DNA from: Eonycteris spelaea | Taxonomy: Eukaryota; Chordata; Mammalia; Chiroptera; Pteropodidae | DNA length: 64,000 nucleotides | Assembly (NCBI GenBank): GCA_003508835.1 | Contig: PUFA01000034.1 | Coordinates: 4,490,501 to 4,554,500 of the forward strand | Direction: 5' to 3' | Shown: in pieces, positions 36,880-48,625 of the stretch | How the letters are laid out: each line of letters starts with the position of its first letter | Numbering within the stretch: position 1 is the first letter of the stretch | Made by a program: the position numbers and the translations under genes | The notes under the pieces: model-generated | Databases searched by the model: none | Seen by the model: the letters and a program-made list of their open reading frames with translations, nothing else | Told to the model about the DNA's origin: nothing

Positions 36880-37075
36880 CTTTTCTGTGTGACTTTGGAG
36901 AAATTACTTAATCCCACTGGGCCTCAGCTTTCCATCTGTAAATTGCGATAGGTGACAGAGTTCCAAGTGCCACAAGCCAGTGGTTGTTGTGAAGAGTAAA
37001 CAAGCCGATACATGTGGTGTGCTTAGAAAGGCTCCCAGCACGCAGTAAACACGCACCAGACGTCAGCTGCTATTA
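36880..37075 (+). repeat. MIR SINE, sense
   Basis: 'CTGTGTGACTTTGGAGAAAT', 'ACTTAATCCCACTGGGCCTC', 'AGCTTTCCATCTGTAAATTG' and 'GCACGCAGTAAACACGCACC' follow MIR core and tail. Confidence 0.8.
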
Positions 37076-37399
37076 CCGTCAAGCCAATAGTTCGAGGCCC
37101 AATACCTCAGCTCCTTCCATGGTCTCCCTCTCTGGTGAGCCATGTGGAACTATGTGGGACTCTTGGGACATCTTTTTCTCCTCTGCTAAGAAAAATGGCC
37201 ACTCCCTGCCACTTTCCCTACCTCAGGGCCGGCCTTGCTTGGCTCTCACAATCTTTTCAAACAAGCGTCATGAAAGGGAAGAAAGAGACACATGAGGGAC
37301 CGAGTACGGGGTTTGGCGTCTGCAGTCCCAGGTCTGATCCCCAGCTGGGTCACTCACCGACTCTCCCTTACAGCATTGACCTTGTGAGAGTTAAAGAGA

Positions 37400-37518
37400 A
37401 CACACACATGCACACATACGCACACACATTGTATACGCACACAAGCGCTCACGGGCACACATGCACACACAAACATGTGCACGCAAGCACACACACCCAT
37501 GCACGCACATGCAAACAC
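37400..37518 (+). repeat. Imperfect (CA)n array
   Basis: Long interrupted CA/CACG/CATG tract. A reading frame through it gives an artefactual His/Thr-rich peptide. Confidence 0.9.
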
Positions 37519-37984
37519 TCAGCTCCTGTCACAGCTGGCCTCGGCCTGGCCTTTTCCCCGGGCTGACCGGACTTGAGGCAGGAACTGTTCTGAACTTCCT
37601 TCAGATTGCCCAGCTACGGATTCTCACGTGCAGAAAATGCTTTCTGAGAGAGTGAATGAATGCCTTCTTTATGGGGTGACTTATTACACAAACTTAGACT
37701 TCAACTGATAAGTACCTCTGTTGGTCTCTGAATGTGTCATCCCAAGGCATAAATTCTTAATTAACTTACTGTTTTCTCCTTTCTGATTTCAGTTTCTCAG
37801 AGGGAGACATCAGGACCTACTCAATGAAAGGAACTTTCTTAAAATCTCTCCCCCATTGTAATTCCCAGAGTAGAAGATGCAAGGGTCGTAGATAGTCTGG
37901 CCTATGTCAATATCCGAATTTCTTACTTAGACTGAAGGGAAATGGAATGAAAGAGATTCTTTTAGAAATAGCAATGCATGATGC

Positions 37985-38135
37985 GTATGCAGTCATTTCC
38001 TACTGTGTAATGGGTACCTACAGCGTCCCTTGCTTTGTGCTCGGAGCTGGGGACAAAAATCACCAACGCCCGCTCTTAAAGCACAGGGAGGTAGATCTGG
38101 AAATCATGCAGTGACAGGAGCGATAACGTAGAGGC
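37985..38135 (+). repeat. L2 LINE fragment
   Basis: 'TACTGTGTAATGGGTACCTA', 'TTTGTGCTCGGAGCTGGGGA' and 'GGAAATCATGCAGTGACAGG' resemble the L2 motif of the type 'ctactatgtgccaggcactg'. Short and degraded. Confidence 0.5.
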
Positions 38136-38320
38136 TTCGACTCATGAACACAAAAAACATGTGTTGACAGTGCAGTCAGTGAAGGCTTCTCGATGGGATC
38201 CAAAATTTACTTTCACTCTTTGATCTTCTTCCTTTGTAATCTGCATTATCTGTGTAATTCTTAAATACATAAATTAATATTTAACTATTAAAACACTGTT
38301 TGGTGCTAGTTTTCCGGATC

Positions 38321-38495
38321 CGCGGTGCTGAGACTTGAGCGTGTACTCATCAGCATCACCTGGAGGCGACCAAACACTCAGCTTGCTGGGCCCCACCCCC
38401 AGCGTCTCCGACCCTCTGGGTGAATTTGCATCTGTAGCCAGTTCCCAGGGGATGCTGCTCCTGCTGGTGGAGACCCCTGCGCTGAGCTGCTTGTT
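38321..38495 (-). mobile_element. MER5A (hAT-Charlie)
   Basis: 'CATCAGCATCACCTGGAGGC', 'GCTGGGCCCCACCCCCAGCG', 'GGTGAATTTGCATCTGTAGC' and 'AGTTCCCAGGGGATGCTGCT' match the reverse complement of MER5A across nearly its whole length of about 189 bp. Confidence 0.85.
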
Positions 38496-39483
38496 AACAA
38501 CTGTGAGATCGAACAACACCGGCCCGTGGCTAGCGGTGTTAAAATCCGTAAACGATCCATTCGTGAGGAGCCCGGCGTGGCATGAGCTGTCGTGGCATGG
38601 GCTCGAGGCCGCTGGTCCTGGGAGCCGATCTCGTTCCGTCATTCCGACCGCCTCCGGAGACAGTCAGGTATTCTCATGACTCCCGTGCCAGCCGCGAAGG
38701 AGACGAAGGTCAAAGCCGACACTTGGTTGAGGCTCGCTCGGCTGATCGTCATGCATGTCGCCATCCAGGACCTTCCGCTCCCCAAACCACCGTCCCTCCT
38801 TCCACTGTGCCCTTTGCCTGCGTTCTTGTTAGCTGTGGTTCCTTGATTTCTAGCCTTGGGATGCATTGTCCTCTTTCTGCCGGACGGCAGTATTCTCTCG
38901 TGCTTTTCTTTCCATGGCATAGTCCCAGTTTAAGTATAGTTTATTAAATACCTTTCGCAGCTGGGCCTCCTACATCTTCTTCTCTTCGCCTTCGGTTTTT
39001 AAAATCATGTTTGCGTTTGTGCCGAGGAGTTTGTTTTTCCCCTGCCCGCAGATTTTACTATTTTTCTTTTTTCCTGTTGAAAGTCCTGCCTTCTGACTTT
39101 GAAGTTGGATGCCTCTGAGGTTGACTGTCTTGATGGCAGGACAGATTCCTGTTATTTATTTCTTGCTTCGGTTGCTAATATTAGGCTTCCGCCTCAGCAG
39201 CAGTGAGCGGCCGAGGCCCCAGCCCGGAGGCTCAGACCCCCACGGGCAAGGGCTGCGGGGCTCTCTCCAGTGACATCGCTTTCAGGACAAATCCAGCAGC
39301 TTCGCCTCACTGCACAGACCGGCTATTAAAAAACCAGGAAAGTTAAAAATAGCTCTCACCACAATCCTCACCTTGGCAGCGTTCAGGACAGCTCTCCCAA
39401 GAAACAATTAGATTCTGCCTCACGGAGTCCAAGCCGCGACGGAGGAATATTTTTATTTTGGTGGAAAAATCATGAAGCGAACG

Positions 39484-39484
<1 letters not shown>

Positions 39485-39524
<40 letters not shown>
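39485..39524 (+). repeat. (CA)20 microsatellite
   Basis: Twenty uninterrupted CA units, the purest dinucleotide array in the window, so the likeliest to be length-polymorphic. Confidence 0.97.
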
Positions 39525-39526
<2 letters not shown>

Positions 39527-40441
39527 TGCGTAGAAGGAGAATGTTGGGACAACAACTGATCAATTGCTTTGTGTTTTAATAATCTGACTCATTGGGCCAA
39601 CTTCGCTGATGCCTCATGTAATTTGCCATTTCTTCATTTGAAGGGTACGGGCGGTAGAGATACTGGCTCGGGGGTGCTGACGGGGTGCATGGGAGTTCTG
39701 TTACATGGCTGGCGATCAGAAGACACCATCAGGATGACGTTTTCTCAAGGTCATTCCGGCGTTCACAGGGGACTTAGCTAGTTTTCTCTCTCCCTACACT
39801 GATCAAGTTTCACTTGTATCTTATACTGAAATATAAAACCGTATAAAATTAAACACTTTAGGTCTCTGTGGGGATGCAATAACAAAGTCACTGAACGGAT
39901 TGATAGTTCGAGGCATTTCCATAGCGGTGGCTCGTCACCCCTCCCGTCCACCAGCCCACACTCACCAGCACGTACACTTATGTCATCTAAGGCCATCTCT
40001 GGGGACCAGGTCACTTAAAAGCACCAAGCCTCAGTTTCAACCTTCCTCATTAGTCCCATGTGTCCTTGAAAGTCATCCTTACTGTATATCCCGAGGCACA
40101 GACTTCTCTCACATCTTCTTTGTTTACTAGAATGTTCTCCAAAGAAACACTAAGGCCTTTGTGACTCCTTAGAAGGAGTCATCTATTTTTGAACTAATTA
40201 TTTTACTCATTGCATATCACAATGATAAATTCCTCATTAATTACAGTTTTTAGAGTCAAACACTTTATTGGAAAATGGTCTTTACTTTGCTAGAGGTTTG
40301 GACTATGCCCGAGGATTCAGATCTTTAAAAAAATGTTCTGAAATGCTGTTTTTGTTTTTTTCTGCTTTGTAAAGGATCAGATTCTGCTGCAGAGAAGGTG
40401 AGGGACACTGGACAAAACAAGGCTTTTTGTGATGAAGGGCC

Positions 40442-40650
40442 AAGGTCTTATCAACCTTAGTGTTCTTAGGGGCATTTTGAGCTGCATAATTTTATCATAG
40501 GGGACTGTCCTGTGTATGTAGGATGTCTCGCAGCATCCCTAGCCTCTACCCACAAAATGTGGGTAGCGTCCTTGTAGATGTGACAGTAACGTTTCTCTAG
40601 GCATTGCCGAATGTTCTCTGGGGAAGGATCACCCTGGTGGAGAACCACAG
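40442..40650 (-). mobile_element. MER20 (hAT-Charlie), full length
   Basis: 'AAGGTCTTATCAACCTTAGT', 'GGGGACTGTCCTGTGTATGT', 'AGCATCCCTAGCCTCTACCC' and 'GGTGGAGAACCACA' match the MER20 reverse complement end to end. A second shorter MER20-like remnant may lie at about 42650-42730 ('GGGCACTGTTGGCATTTGAG'). Confidence 0.85.
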
Positions 40651-41049
40651 ACCTCAGGAGGTCATCCCGGAGAGGGGCCACTGTAGGAGAAGAGAGTCCT
40701 GTTTCAGATTCGTCGATGCGCCCCGTTGCCTGCACCCTGTGCTGGCAAGACCGAAGCTGAGAAGCAGGAGAGCATGCTGGGGTCCCGGTAGCCTGGCTGT
40801 GGGGGTTCCCTGCCTCCCCTGTTAACCAGATTGGAAGCATAGCCCACTTCCTGTTGCATTGGTGATTTCAGAAAACACGTTTCTGTGGCAACAGGTTTTT
40901 TATTTTATTTTTATTTTTATGGTCACATATTTATTTTAACATGTATCAAGAAGAAGAGTAACCAGCACATTTTGCCCAGGCCGCCCTGAGTTTTTGCACT
41001 CAGCGAGAGGCCCACACCACTGGGAAGATGTAGCTGATTTTAGGGAAGA

Positions 41050-41480
41050 GCTTTAAGGAAGTTGATTCATTTCTTCGACACATATCTGTGCCGGGAGATG
41101 TTTAAATGTTGAGTCAGCCATTAACAACATAAGTAGAACCATAAAGTCCTTGGTTCTTGGGAGTTTGTGTTCCCAAAAGGGAACCAATGAAGAAAATCAC
41201 TGGAGGGACTGCTAAGAGCCATGGGACGGAGCATGAGGCGGACAAAGCACTGCTCCAGTGGGGTCACCTTCCAGGTGGGGCGGTAACAGGTACGCATGTG
41301 TCTGTTGTCGAGAAGCGGTAAGGGCCACAGGGAAGAGTGAAGGCGGGCGAGATGGCTGTGGTCTGAGCAGGTGATTTCTGAGCGAGGACTTGAGTGATGG
41401 GCGGGCCGCCAGTGGAAGCCTGCTGGGTCAGGGTGAGGGTGGGATCCCAGGGGTGACGTCTTTCATGTCCTAGAGTGGCT
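41050..41480 (+). repeat. L2 LINE fragment
   Basis: 'CGACACATATCTGTGCCGGG', 'AGTCCTTGGTTCTTGGGAGT', 'GGCTGTGGTCTGAGCAGGTG' and 'AGGACTTGAGTGATGGGCG' follow the order of the L2 3' half. Confidence 0.6.
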
Positions 41481-43084
41481 TTTCCACACAGAGAAGACAA
41501 TCTGAAATTATCTTCCGTGTTTGTTCCCTTATAAGAATTAAACTTCTAAAGTATAGTGATTCTCCAGCCTTGTTAGGCATCTCGTTATGTACTGATTTAG
41601 CCTTGTCTTTCACTCATGTGTCAATAGTTCCCCCCCCCCGACGATCATTCATCAATCGAAAATCAACTACTAAACATTTTGATTGCAATCATAAGTCTGA
41701 TTCTTCCAGAACACGCTGAATGGCCACCACACGTGGCCTCTCCTACCCACTGTGTTGACACGATCATTAATTTCTTTGAACACCTCCTACCAGGTCCCCT
41801 GGGTGTCTGGCACCATTTTGTATTCACGAGGAGCGTGGTCACTTTATTACCTGGGGAAGAGACTCACTTTCAGTGGGATGGCCGGAAGGACCCAGGCACA
41901 GCTTTAATGGTCTTTCGTTTCCATTTATATTCCTACCAATCACTCCTTTAGTTTGGTCTCCTCGGTTATGACATCAGTGAAAAAACAAGACACAGGCAGG
42001 GTGATATGGGTAAGCCTTAGGTATTCAGTTCAGAGCGTTACACAGAGATCACCATCAATACTTGTCTGAGAGCCACAGGTAAGACACGGTCCCTGAGGGT
42101 CCAGGCAGTGACCCACTGGTGTGTAAGAGCCCCTTGAACCGGCCTCAGGCGCTTGGGGTCCTCACACTCTGCTTCTCTCCTCTCGCTGCTGGCCTCAGCC
42201 ATCTGGTTGGGAGTAGTGGATCCACAGTGGTACCCCTGGAACTCCCAGGCAGCAATGCCCTTGAGGGTGACAGTAACACTTGGCCCTGCGTGGACAGGCT
42301 CAGGTCTTGAAGTACAGCTCAGCAGATTCACAGGCTGGTTATTGCCAGTAGCCGATAACTGGCCGCATACAGCTGAGGATGCTCTATATCCCTTGATCCG
42401 TGGCCCAGCCCAGCCTCCCTGACTCTCCCACCTCTCCCCCACCTCTCCCCTGCTGGTCCGCTGGTGATTTGCATCTTCAGTTATGCTGAACCCATAGGTG
42501 TGCCAATATGCGAATGCTACTTTACAGGTCTAGCCAACTACATGTCGTCTTTTTATTTGTAGTCTTGTGTTTCCTATGTTTTAAAAATCTTTGAAGCTCA
42601 GGAACAAAAGCCATGGTACAGTGACTGTGCCTTGACTGGTGTTCCTTACTGTCAGGGGCACTGTTGGCATTTGAGCGAGACAACTCTGTTACAGTGAGCC
42701 ATTGCAGGCCGTGAAGGCCAAAGGAACCCTGAAACCATGAGGACAGTCCAAACGCCCTGCACACCACACATGTGGATGAGCTTCTCAGGTGGAAATCTTA
42801 CTAAGCTTGCCTACACTATTGGAGCATGTGGCAGTATTTAGTATTCATCTCGCTTATAGGTTTAATCTATTAGATTTATGAGATTGGAACAAATTAAGTT
42901 CATGGGAAGATTTGTGTATTATCAGATGCCTCTGGTTCTTCAGTGGAAATTGTTGATGTTAATAAATGTAGTTTAAAGTGTTCGCGTTTGTAAATGGGAC
43001 CAAACATTAAGTGAAGAAGCCATTTTCAGTGATCTTTTAAAAACCTGCTTTTGTCAGGGATTCGTATTGATGTCTTTACAGGTG

Positions 43085-43252
43085 CAATGACCACAGGGAA
43101 AATATGAAAATACAAGCAGACTGGATGACATTAAATAAACAAAACGTTAGTGATTGTTGAAGCTAGGTGACGGATATGTGGTAGTTATACACTAGTCTCT
43201 CTAATTTAAATATGTTTTCTATTCCCAAATAAAAAGTTCAAAGAAAGTGTTA
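43085..43252 (+). repeat. L1 3'-terminal fragment, sense
   Basis: 'TGTTGAAGCTAGGTGACGGA', 'TACACTAGTCTCTCTAATTT', 'AATAAAAAGTTC' is the familiar 3' end of L1M families, including the polyadenylation-like end. Confidence 0.75.
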
Positions 43253-43764
43253 ACGTTTTCTCCAAGGAACTTTGAAGTTCGTGGAACCTTGTATTCTTCT
43301 CACGTTCTTTCTGTCTGGTAGCGACACTCACTTTTACAGATGGCATCTACTTGGCTCCTGACTGTTTTTTATGGTTTTGCGCGATTCCGTGGTCACAGTT
43401 CTAAGGCCTTTCTAATGACAGGGTTCATGATGCTTTATCCTTTAAATGATGCTCTCTCTAAGAAGCTATCGTTTGTAATTGGTTATCTTTTTTCATAAAT
43501 GTACCTTTCTAGCCATATCACAGACCCTTTGAAAGCAGGTTTCAAAAAGAATAAATATTCTTGGCACCTCCAGCCCAACCATAACCACATAGGCTGGAGG
43601 TGATGATGAATATTTGTGGTGTTTACTTTATATCTGTCTCTGTGTGTGTCTACATTTTTTCTTATCTGTTATTTTCTGTTATCTTTCCTCCATGGAAAAT
43701 GCATGCTTATTGATGATGTAATGCATATTACCTTAGGCATAATATTACATTAATGTAAGGATGT

Positions 43765-43975
43765 AGGCTCATGGGTTTAACTCTGTGTGTGGGTTTGGCC
43801 GCCTGTGTGATTTCGCGCAAATTGCTTGCTTACCCTTTCTAATTCTCAGTTTTCCTCATTTGTAAAATGGGTGTGATTTTAATAGTAATGACCTCACAGA
43901 GTGGCAGTGAGGATGAACTAACGTTTAGGAGGAAAAGTAAGTGCTCTATGATAAATATTAGCTATTTATTTTTAG
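43765..43975 (+). repeat. MIR SINE, sense
   Basis: 'GTGATTTCGCGCAAATTGCT', 'CTCAGTTTTCCTCATTTGTA', 'AAATGGGTGTGATTTTAATA' and 'AAGTGCTCTATGATAAATAT' are MIR core and tail. Confidence 0.85.
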
Positions 43976-45417
43976 CCAAAAAGTAATTTGTAACACTCCC
44001 CTTAAAAACAGTTCACTCTCCCTCATTCTGAATTTAGAGCTTTCATTAAAAAAAATATATATATATAACATAATATCATATCAAAATATTTTGTTCTAGA
44101 ATTCTGAAATAGCTTTGTATCTTGGTGTTTGGGTTTTTAGTTCACGATTGTTTGACTCCTCTTCACATACCCGCAGATTAGCTGGAACTTCCTCGACTGT
44201 TTTCAAGTATGTAAGAAAGAGTAGGATTGCGAATAAGTGCCTCCATATTCACAACCTATCATTTAGACTACTGTGGCAGGTAATTGAAGCTCAGGCAAAT
44301 CATCTCTCTTGTAATATCATTGATTTATTTTTGCAAATATCAAACTCAAGTGCTAATGACAGTCTTTCAAACTAATAATTCAGAGAGACAAGTTTTTATG
44401 TACATCCCAGAAGGATGTAAAATGTTCCAGTATGATTATAATTGTGTGGAAAATACCTGTGCATAGCAATTTCTGTTACGAATTATCTCCAAAGTATTAA
44501 TAGTTCTGTCACTCAAATAAGAAAACTAAGGACAACTTCTTTTCTCTTTATATTTTACATCTTGTATTTTCCAAATTTTCTTTCATAACCATGTCCCACT
44601 TTAAAATGAAAAAAATGAAAAACATGCTGGTATGCTGTTTTTTTTTTTTTTTAAACTTGTCTTTCTGGAGGGCTTTGTTTTCAAAGTTAGGAAAAACTTT
44701 GGAATGTAAAAGCTTTTTTGACTATACAGGTATTCCAATAGCTTTACATCCTTATTTCGGCATCACAAGTGCGTGGTTATATAACTATCCAACTGGAGGC
44801 TGGCTTCACAGGGTTACTGAGTTGGTCTTGCCATTCAAATAAGAATCATATTCATGTGCTTAGCATTATGTGTTTCTCGATGTCTTTCTCTTTAAAATCA
44901 GGGGATAGGGTATGGAATGAACACAGAAAGTTCTAGCTCTAGAATATTACAAATTTAAAAGTTTTAATGCTGAGATTTTCCTAGTGCTTTTTTTTTTTTT
45001 TTAATAGGCTTTGGGATGACGCAGGGGAAGTGGCCATCATCTGAACTGGGTCAGGCAGAGTGCCGTAGATTCTGTTTTGACTTATGTCAGAAGGAAGCTA
45101 TGAACAAGGACTGGTATACAGTCTCAGCTTTTGAAGGTTCTGGCTCCTATTTCGAAATAAAACGCAGAGCTACTGCCGAAGAAAAGTCTGTCTTTGCAAT
45201 AAAGATTTTTGCAAAGTGCATGATGTTTGCACTGTTATTCTTAATTGCCGTGATTGCCTCACGTCGCAAAACTGAGGTAGATGAAGGTATTGGTGGGAGA
45301 GGTGAGCTCAGGGCTGCTGCCCATGTCGGTCACCAGCTGACGCCTTTGGTTCATGGGATGGTTCGTGGTAGTTTTGGAATAGCGTATTTTATAAAATGTC
45401 TCGCTCGTTTTATTCAG

Positions 45418-45531
45418 GTTACACCGGAGAGCTTTGCCAATCCAAGATTGATTATTGTATCCTAGACGCGTGCAGAAACGGAGCAACGTGCATATCGAAT
45501 CTCAGTGGATTCACCTGCCAGTGTCCTGAAG
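45418..45531 (+). CDS. DNER: DNER internal exon (end of EGF4, most of EGF5)
   Basis: Third DNER exon in the window. Acceptor CGTTTTATTCAG ends at 45417 and donor TGAAG|GTAAAT falls at 45531/45532. The 114 bp exon (38 codons, phase 1 in and out, so symmetric) completes Gly, then YTGELC (last cysteine of EGF4), SKIDYCILDAC, RNGATC, ISNLSGFTCQC and PEG. This gives Cys1-Cys5 of EGF5; Cys6 must lie in the next exon beyond the window. CRNGATC fits the POFUT1 O-fucose consensus and N-L-S is a potential N-glycosylation sequon. Residues are almost identical to human DNER as I recall it, unlike the preceding exon. Its length makes skipping of this exon frame-preserving, although skipping would remove cysteines from two EGF modules. 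Probably exon 7. Confidence 0.95.
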
Positions 45532-47089
45532 GTAAATATCGTCACCCCAGAAACGTGTTTCATTTTCCATTTTAAGTCATAAACTAACTTGGTCAGTTTG
45601 ATACTTTAAATATCTGAAAAACACTCTACAAAGGAACCTCCTATGTGTTCCATTTACCAAACAAAAGGTAAGATGGTTCTTTTTTTTTTTATTTTTTTGC
45701 TCTATGCTAGGATGGCTTGAAAATTATGTTTGAATGTTAGACATAATCTAAGAATTTCTGTGATTTTTTTATTCATGTATTGAAAATGAATATAGTAAAA
45801 TGCAATTTATTTCTAATGGTGAATTTCACTTGTTAAGATTCTTATTGTTAAATTATCTGGTTTTTTGATACCAGTTTACATAAAAAAAGTTTCAGCCTAA
45901 AGTTTTCCTGCTTTTGGTTTTAAATCGACTTGGTAACACCTCAGAAACCTCAAGTCACCTGGAAAGCCATATCTTTAGAGCTACTTTTATTTGTAAAAGT
46001 AGTTTTATCCAAAGAAGCAGATGGATAACCACGGCTATTGAGCTGGTGTTCAGGGAATGATTTTGTACTTGGAGGAACTTTCATTTTATTTCTGCTTTGG
46101 AGGGATGTCATAAAAGGAATTACTTTACACCTTTGATGTTGCAAGAATATCATGGTATTAGCTTTTTCCCCCTTAAAACCAGCATGCAAGCTCCCAGAAG
46201 TGACAATGGCAACTGCACGGAGTAGAATGACATTCTCTGCAGATTCAGGGTAGCGTGTGAGTGCAGAAGGAAGCATCTCTCCACAAAATGTCCCCAAGCT
46301 GCCCCTGGCTGTGAGGCCGGAGGACAGTGGTGCCAGATGGGTTTGACAAAAGGCCACTCACCACCCCGGTGACCAAGGGCTCAGGGCTGCCAGGGCCAGT
46401 GCCCGCTGTGGGCACTGCCTCATAGTCTTTAATATTTCGAAGACCTGAACATCAAGCCGAAGGAGCGAATCCTGTCTCTGGGTCCTGCCCACCGGGGCAG
46501 GAGTGGATGGCTGTGGCCAGCCTCGTTATCATCCTGTCTGGCTGGGTGTGCCTCTGATGCACTGGTCACCATGACGACGGAGTTACATGTGCTGGACCGG
46601 CCCCACTCCTCACCCTCCACTTGAGTCTCTTAAACAAGTGGAGAACTTGGAGACAGTGGAGGCTGATGACAATGGGAGCAGCACCAACTGTCACCTGCCT
46701 GTAGAGCACTTCTCGGTTTTCACGGCTTTGCCACACCCTGGGTTAGACAGTTGTCACCTAACTGTGATTGTAGGTTGTGCCTTATAGGGGGCGTGGGCGT
46801 GGGGGTCACTGGCTAATTGACTGCTGCCTGCAAATCATAAATTCGCCTCCCCAACCCAGTTCTTTTCCTTTTCTAGTAAATGTGGGAGGTGATTTACTGT
46901 TTCCTTCCCAGGGCCATTCTGGGATAGGATGGGATTTTTGCGGAAGGACTTCGAAAACTCCCCGTGCTTCGTTATCTTTGCTTTGATTGCTCCCAGAAAG
47001 TAGCTCAATAAACATGAGCTGCTTTATCATGATTGTTTTCCTAATAATGATCACTAGTAAATCACTGATTAATTTTAGTGGGATTTTAC

Positions 47090-47500
47090 AATTTTCATTC
47101 TGGAGGAGTGTAGATTGAGAATGGGAATGAGGAGAAACGCTTGGGGACCCTCGCAAAAATCCAAGAAATACGTATTGCCAGCTAGGAAGAGAAGGGTAGA
47201 GTTTGAGAAAGAGAGAAGCTCCTGGGTTTGAGAGAACCTGGGAGGTCAAACAGAGGGGGTTGGGAGATAGATGAGATATGGAGGGCGAGGCAGAGTGAGC
47301 GAGGCGGCAAGTTAGTGGCTCCTGTCACTTTCTCGTTGGTTGTGCCATTCATGGAGAGAAAGAAAGATGGAGGCGCAGTCTCCTTTTGGATATGTTGAGT
47401 CTGAGGAGCCCATGTGACCTTCAAATGGGGATGGCAAGTGGGCATTTGCTACACGAGGCTGGAAGTGGGAGGAGTGTCAGTGCCAAGCGAAAACCGAGGT
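47090..47500 (+). repeat. L2 LINE fragment
   Basis: 'TTTTGGATATGTTGAGTCTG', 'GGATGGCAAGTGGGCATTTG' resemble the L2 segment preceding the 'aagtggagatgtc' block. Moderate match. Confidence 0.45.
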
Positions 47501-47929
47501 GTTAGTTTGTAGCTTGTGGCTGAAACCTGAGTGTCCAAGGCATTGCCTGGGGCTCCTCTCCTTCATCTGATGGCTTGTCAGTTCTTCCACGCTGTCTAGA
47601 TAAAGCCCAGGGAAAAGGCGATGATCTAGAGTTGAAGGGACGAAGACTTCCGTTCAGAGGTTCACCTTCCCTGGGAAGTGACCAGGGAAAGGAGGCTTGG
47701 TGACAGTTCTGAAGGATCCATTGCAATGTTCTGAAGCTTCTTAGCAGGAGCACATAAGCGGTGACCAGTATTTTTGAAGTAGCTCCTTCCACTGGCCTTT
47801 TTTTTTTTTTTTTCCAGTTGGTGGTTGTGGAAACTATTTATAGAGCACTTTGCACTTTAAAAAGAGCCCGAGTCTCCAGGATCCTTCTCGGGTCAGTCAC
47901 ACTGTGAAAACACATTTGAAAAGTGTCTC

Positions 47930-48180
47930 AAGTTCGCAAAAATGTTCTGGAGTTCTGAGCCAGCACTTAACCCTTCCTGCCGTCTTTAATTTCTTTGTTC
48001 TTCTGCAGTGACTAACATTTTGGCATGTTTGCTTTGTATGTGTGTATTTCCGTAAAAAGTTTGAGTTTTTTCTTTGCAAAATAATTTCAAAGTAAATTAC
48101 AGACATCATGACACTTCATCCCCAAATAAATCAGTTTGTGCTTTTTGAGAATAAGGGCATTCTTCCTGATGGCTACAATA
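47930..48180. repeat. L1-type fragment
   Basis: 'TTTCAAAGTAAATTACAGAC', 'ATCATGACACTTCATCCCCA' and 'TTGAGAATAAGGGCATTCTT' are phrases I associate with an old L1-type 3' region. Family not assigned. Confidence 0.55.
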
Positions 48181-48459
48181 CCTAAGAAAATGATTATTTC
48201 CTAATATTATTTACCATCTGCTCCCTTTTAAATGTATTCTGTTATTTGTGTTGATCCTGTCTTTCCTGCTTCCTTGTGTTATCTTTTGAAGGCTGGAAAT
48301 ATATATTTTTTATCTTCTCTCCTATCAGCTCCCAATAACCTACCCAGGGAGCATGTAGCTCCATCCATATTTGTAGTAGGAGGTTAATAAATACTTGTTA
48401 AATAAGTTAATTATGAGTCCGCACTTAGCTATCACTCGCTAAGTCGACCAATTCATTCT

Positions 48460-48625
48460 ATCTGTACCGCAATCCCATGGAGCAGATACTGTTAGTATTT
48501 CCACTCCACGATTGGGAAACTGAGGCACAGGAGGACCCAATAACTTGCCTGAGATCACATAGCTGGAAATTTAAGCCCAGGCACTAGCTCAGTACTAGCA
48601 TTTTTAACTATTGCCTGATACCATC
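48460..48625 (-). repeat. MIR SINE, antisense
   Basis: 'GATTGGGAAACTGAGGCACA', 'CTTGCCTGAGATCACATAGC' and 'TGGAAATTTAAGCCCAGGCA' are the reverse complement of the MIR core and head. Confidence 0.85.

Larger units (their letters stand above)
29794..45417 (+). other. DNER: DNER intron (15.6 kb, complete)
   Basis: Complete GT-AG intron from GTACGG at 29794 to TTCAG at 45417, with split Gly codon continuity (G|GT). The first ~170 bases remain CpG-dense, continuing the cluster around the preceding exon. Apart from the listed repeats I see nothing specific in about 30050-30830, 31620-32930, 38500-39480, 39530-40440, 41480-43080 and 43980-45410. Confidence 0.9.

Noticed and set aside
37135..37566. 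143-codon frame with His/Thr-rich end
   Set aside because: The end is translated CA microsatellite; the rest has no recognisable features.
45016..45465. 149-codon plus-strand frame overlapping the third DNER exon
   Set aside because: It is in a different frame from the EGF-coding exon and runs through the intron acceptor; a chance frame.
193..45531. Assignment of the EGF exons to NOTCH, EYS or another EGF-repeat gene
   Set aside because: The non-EGF lead-in (DSVTKSIVALRL) and the exact EGF3-EGF5 wording match DNER, not the others.
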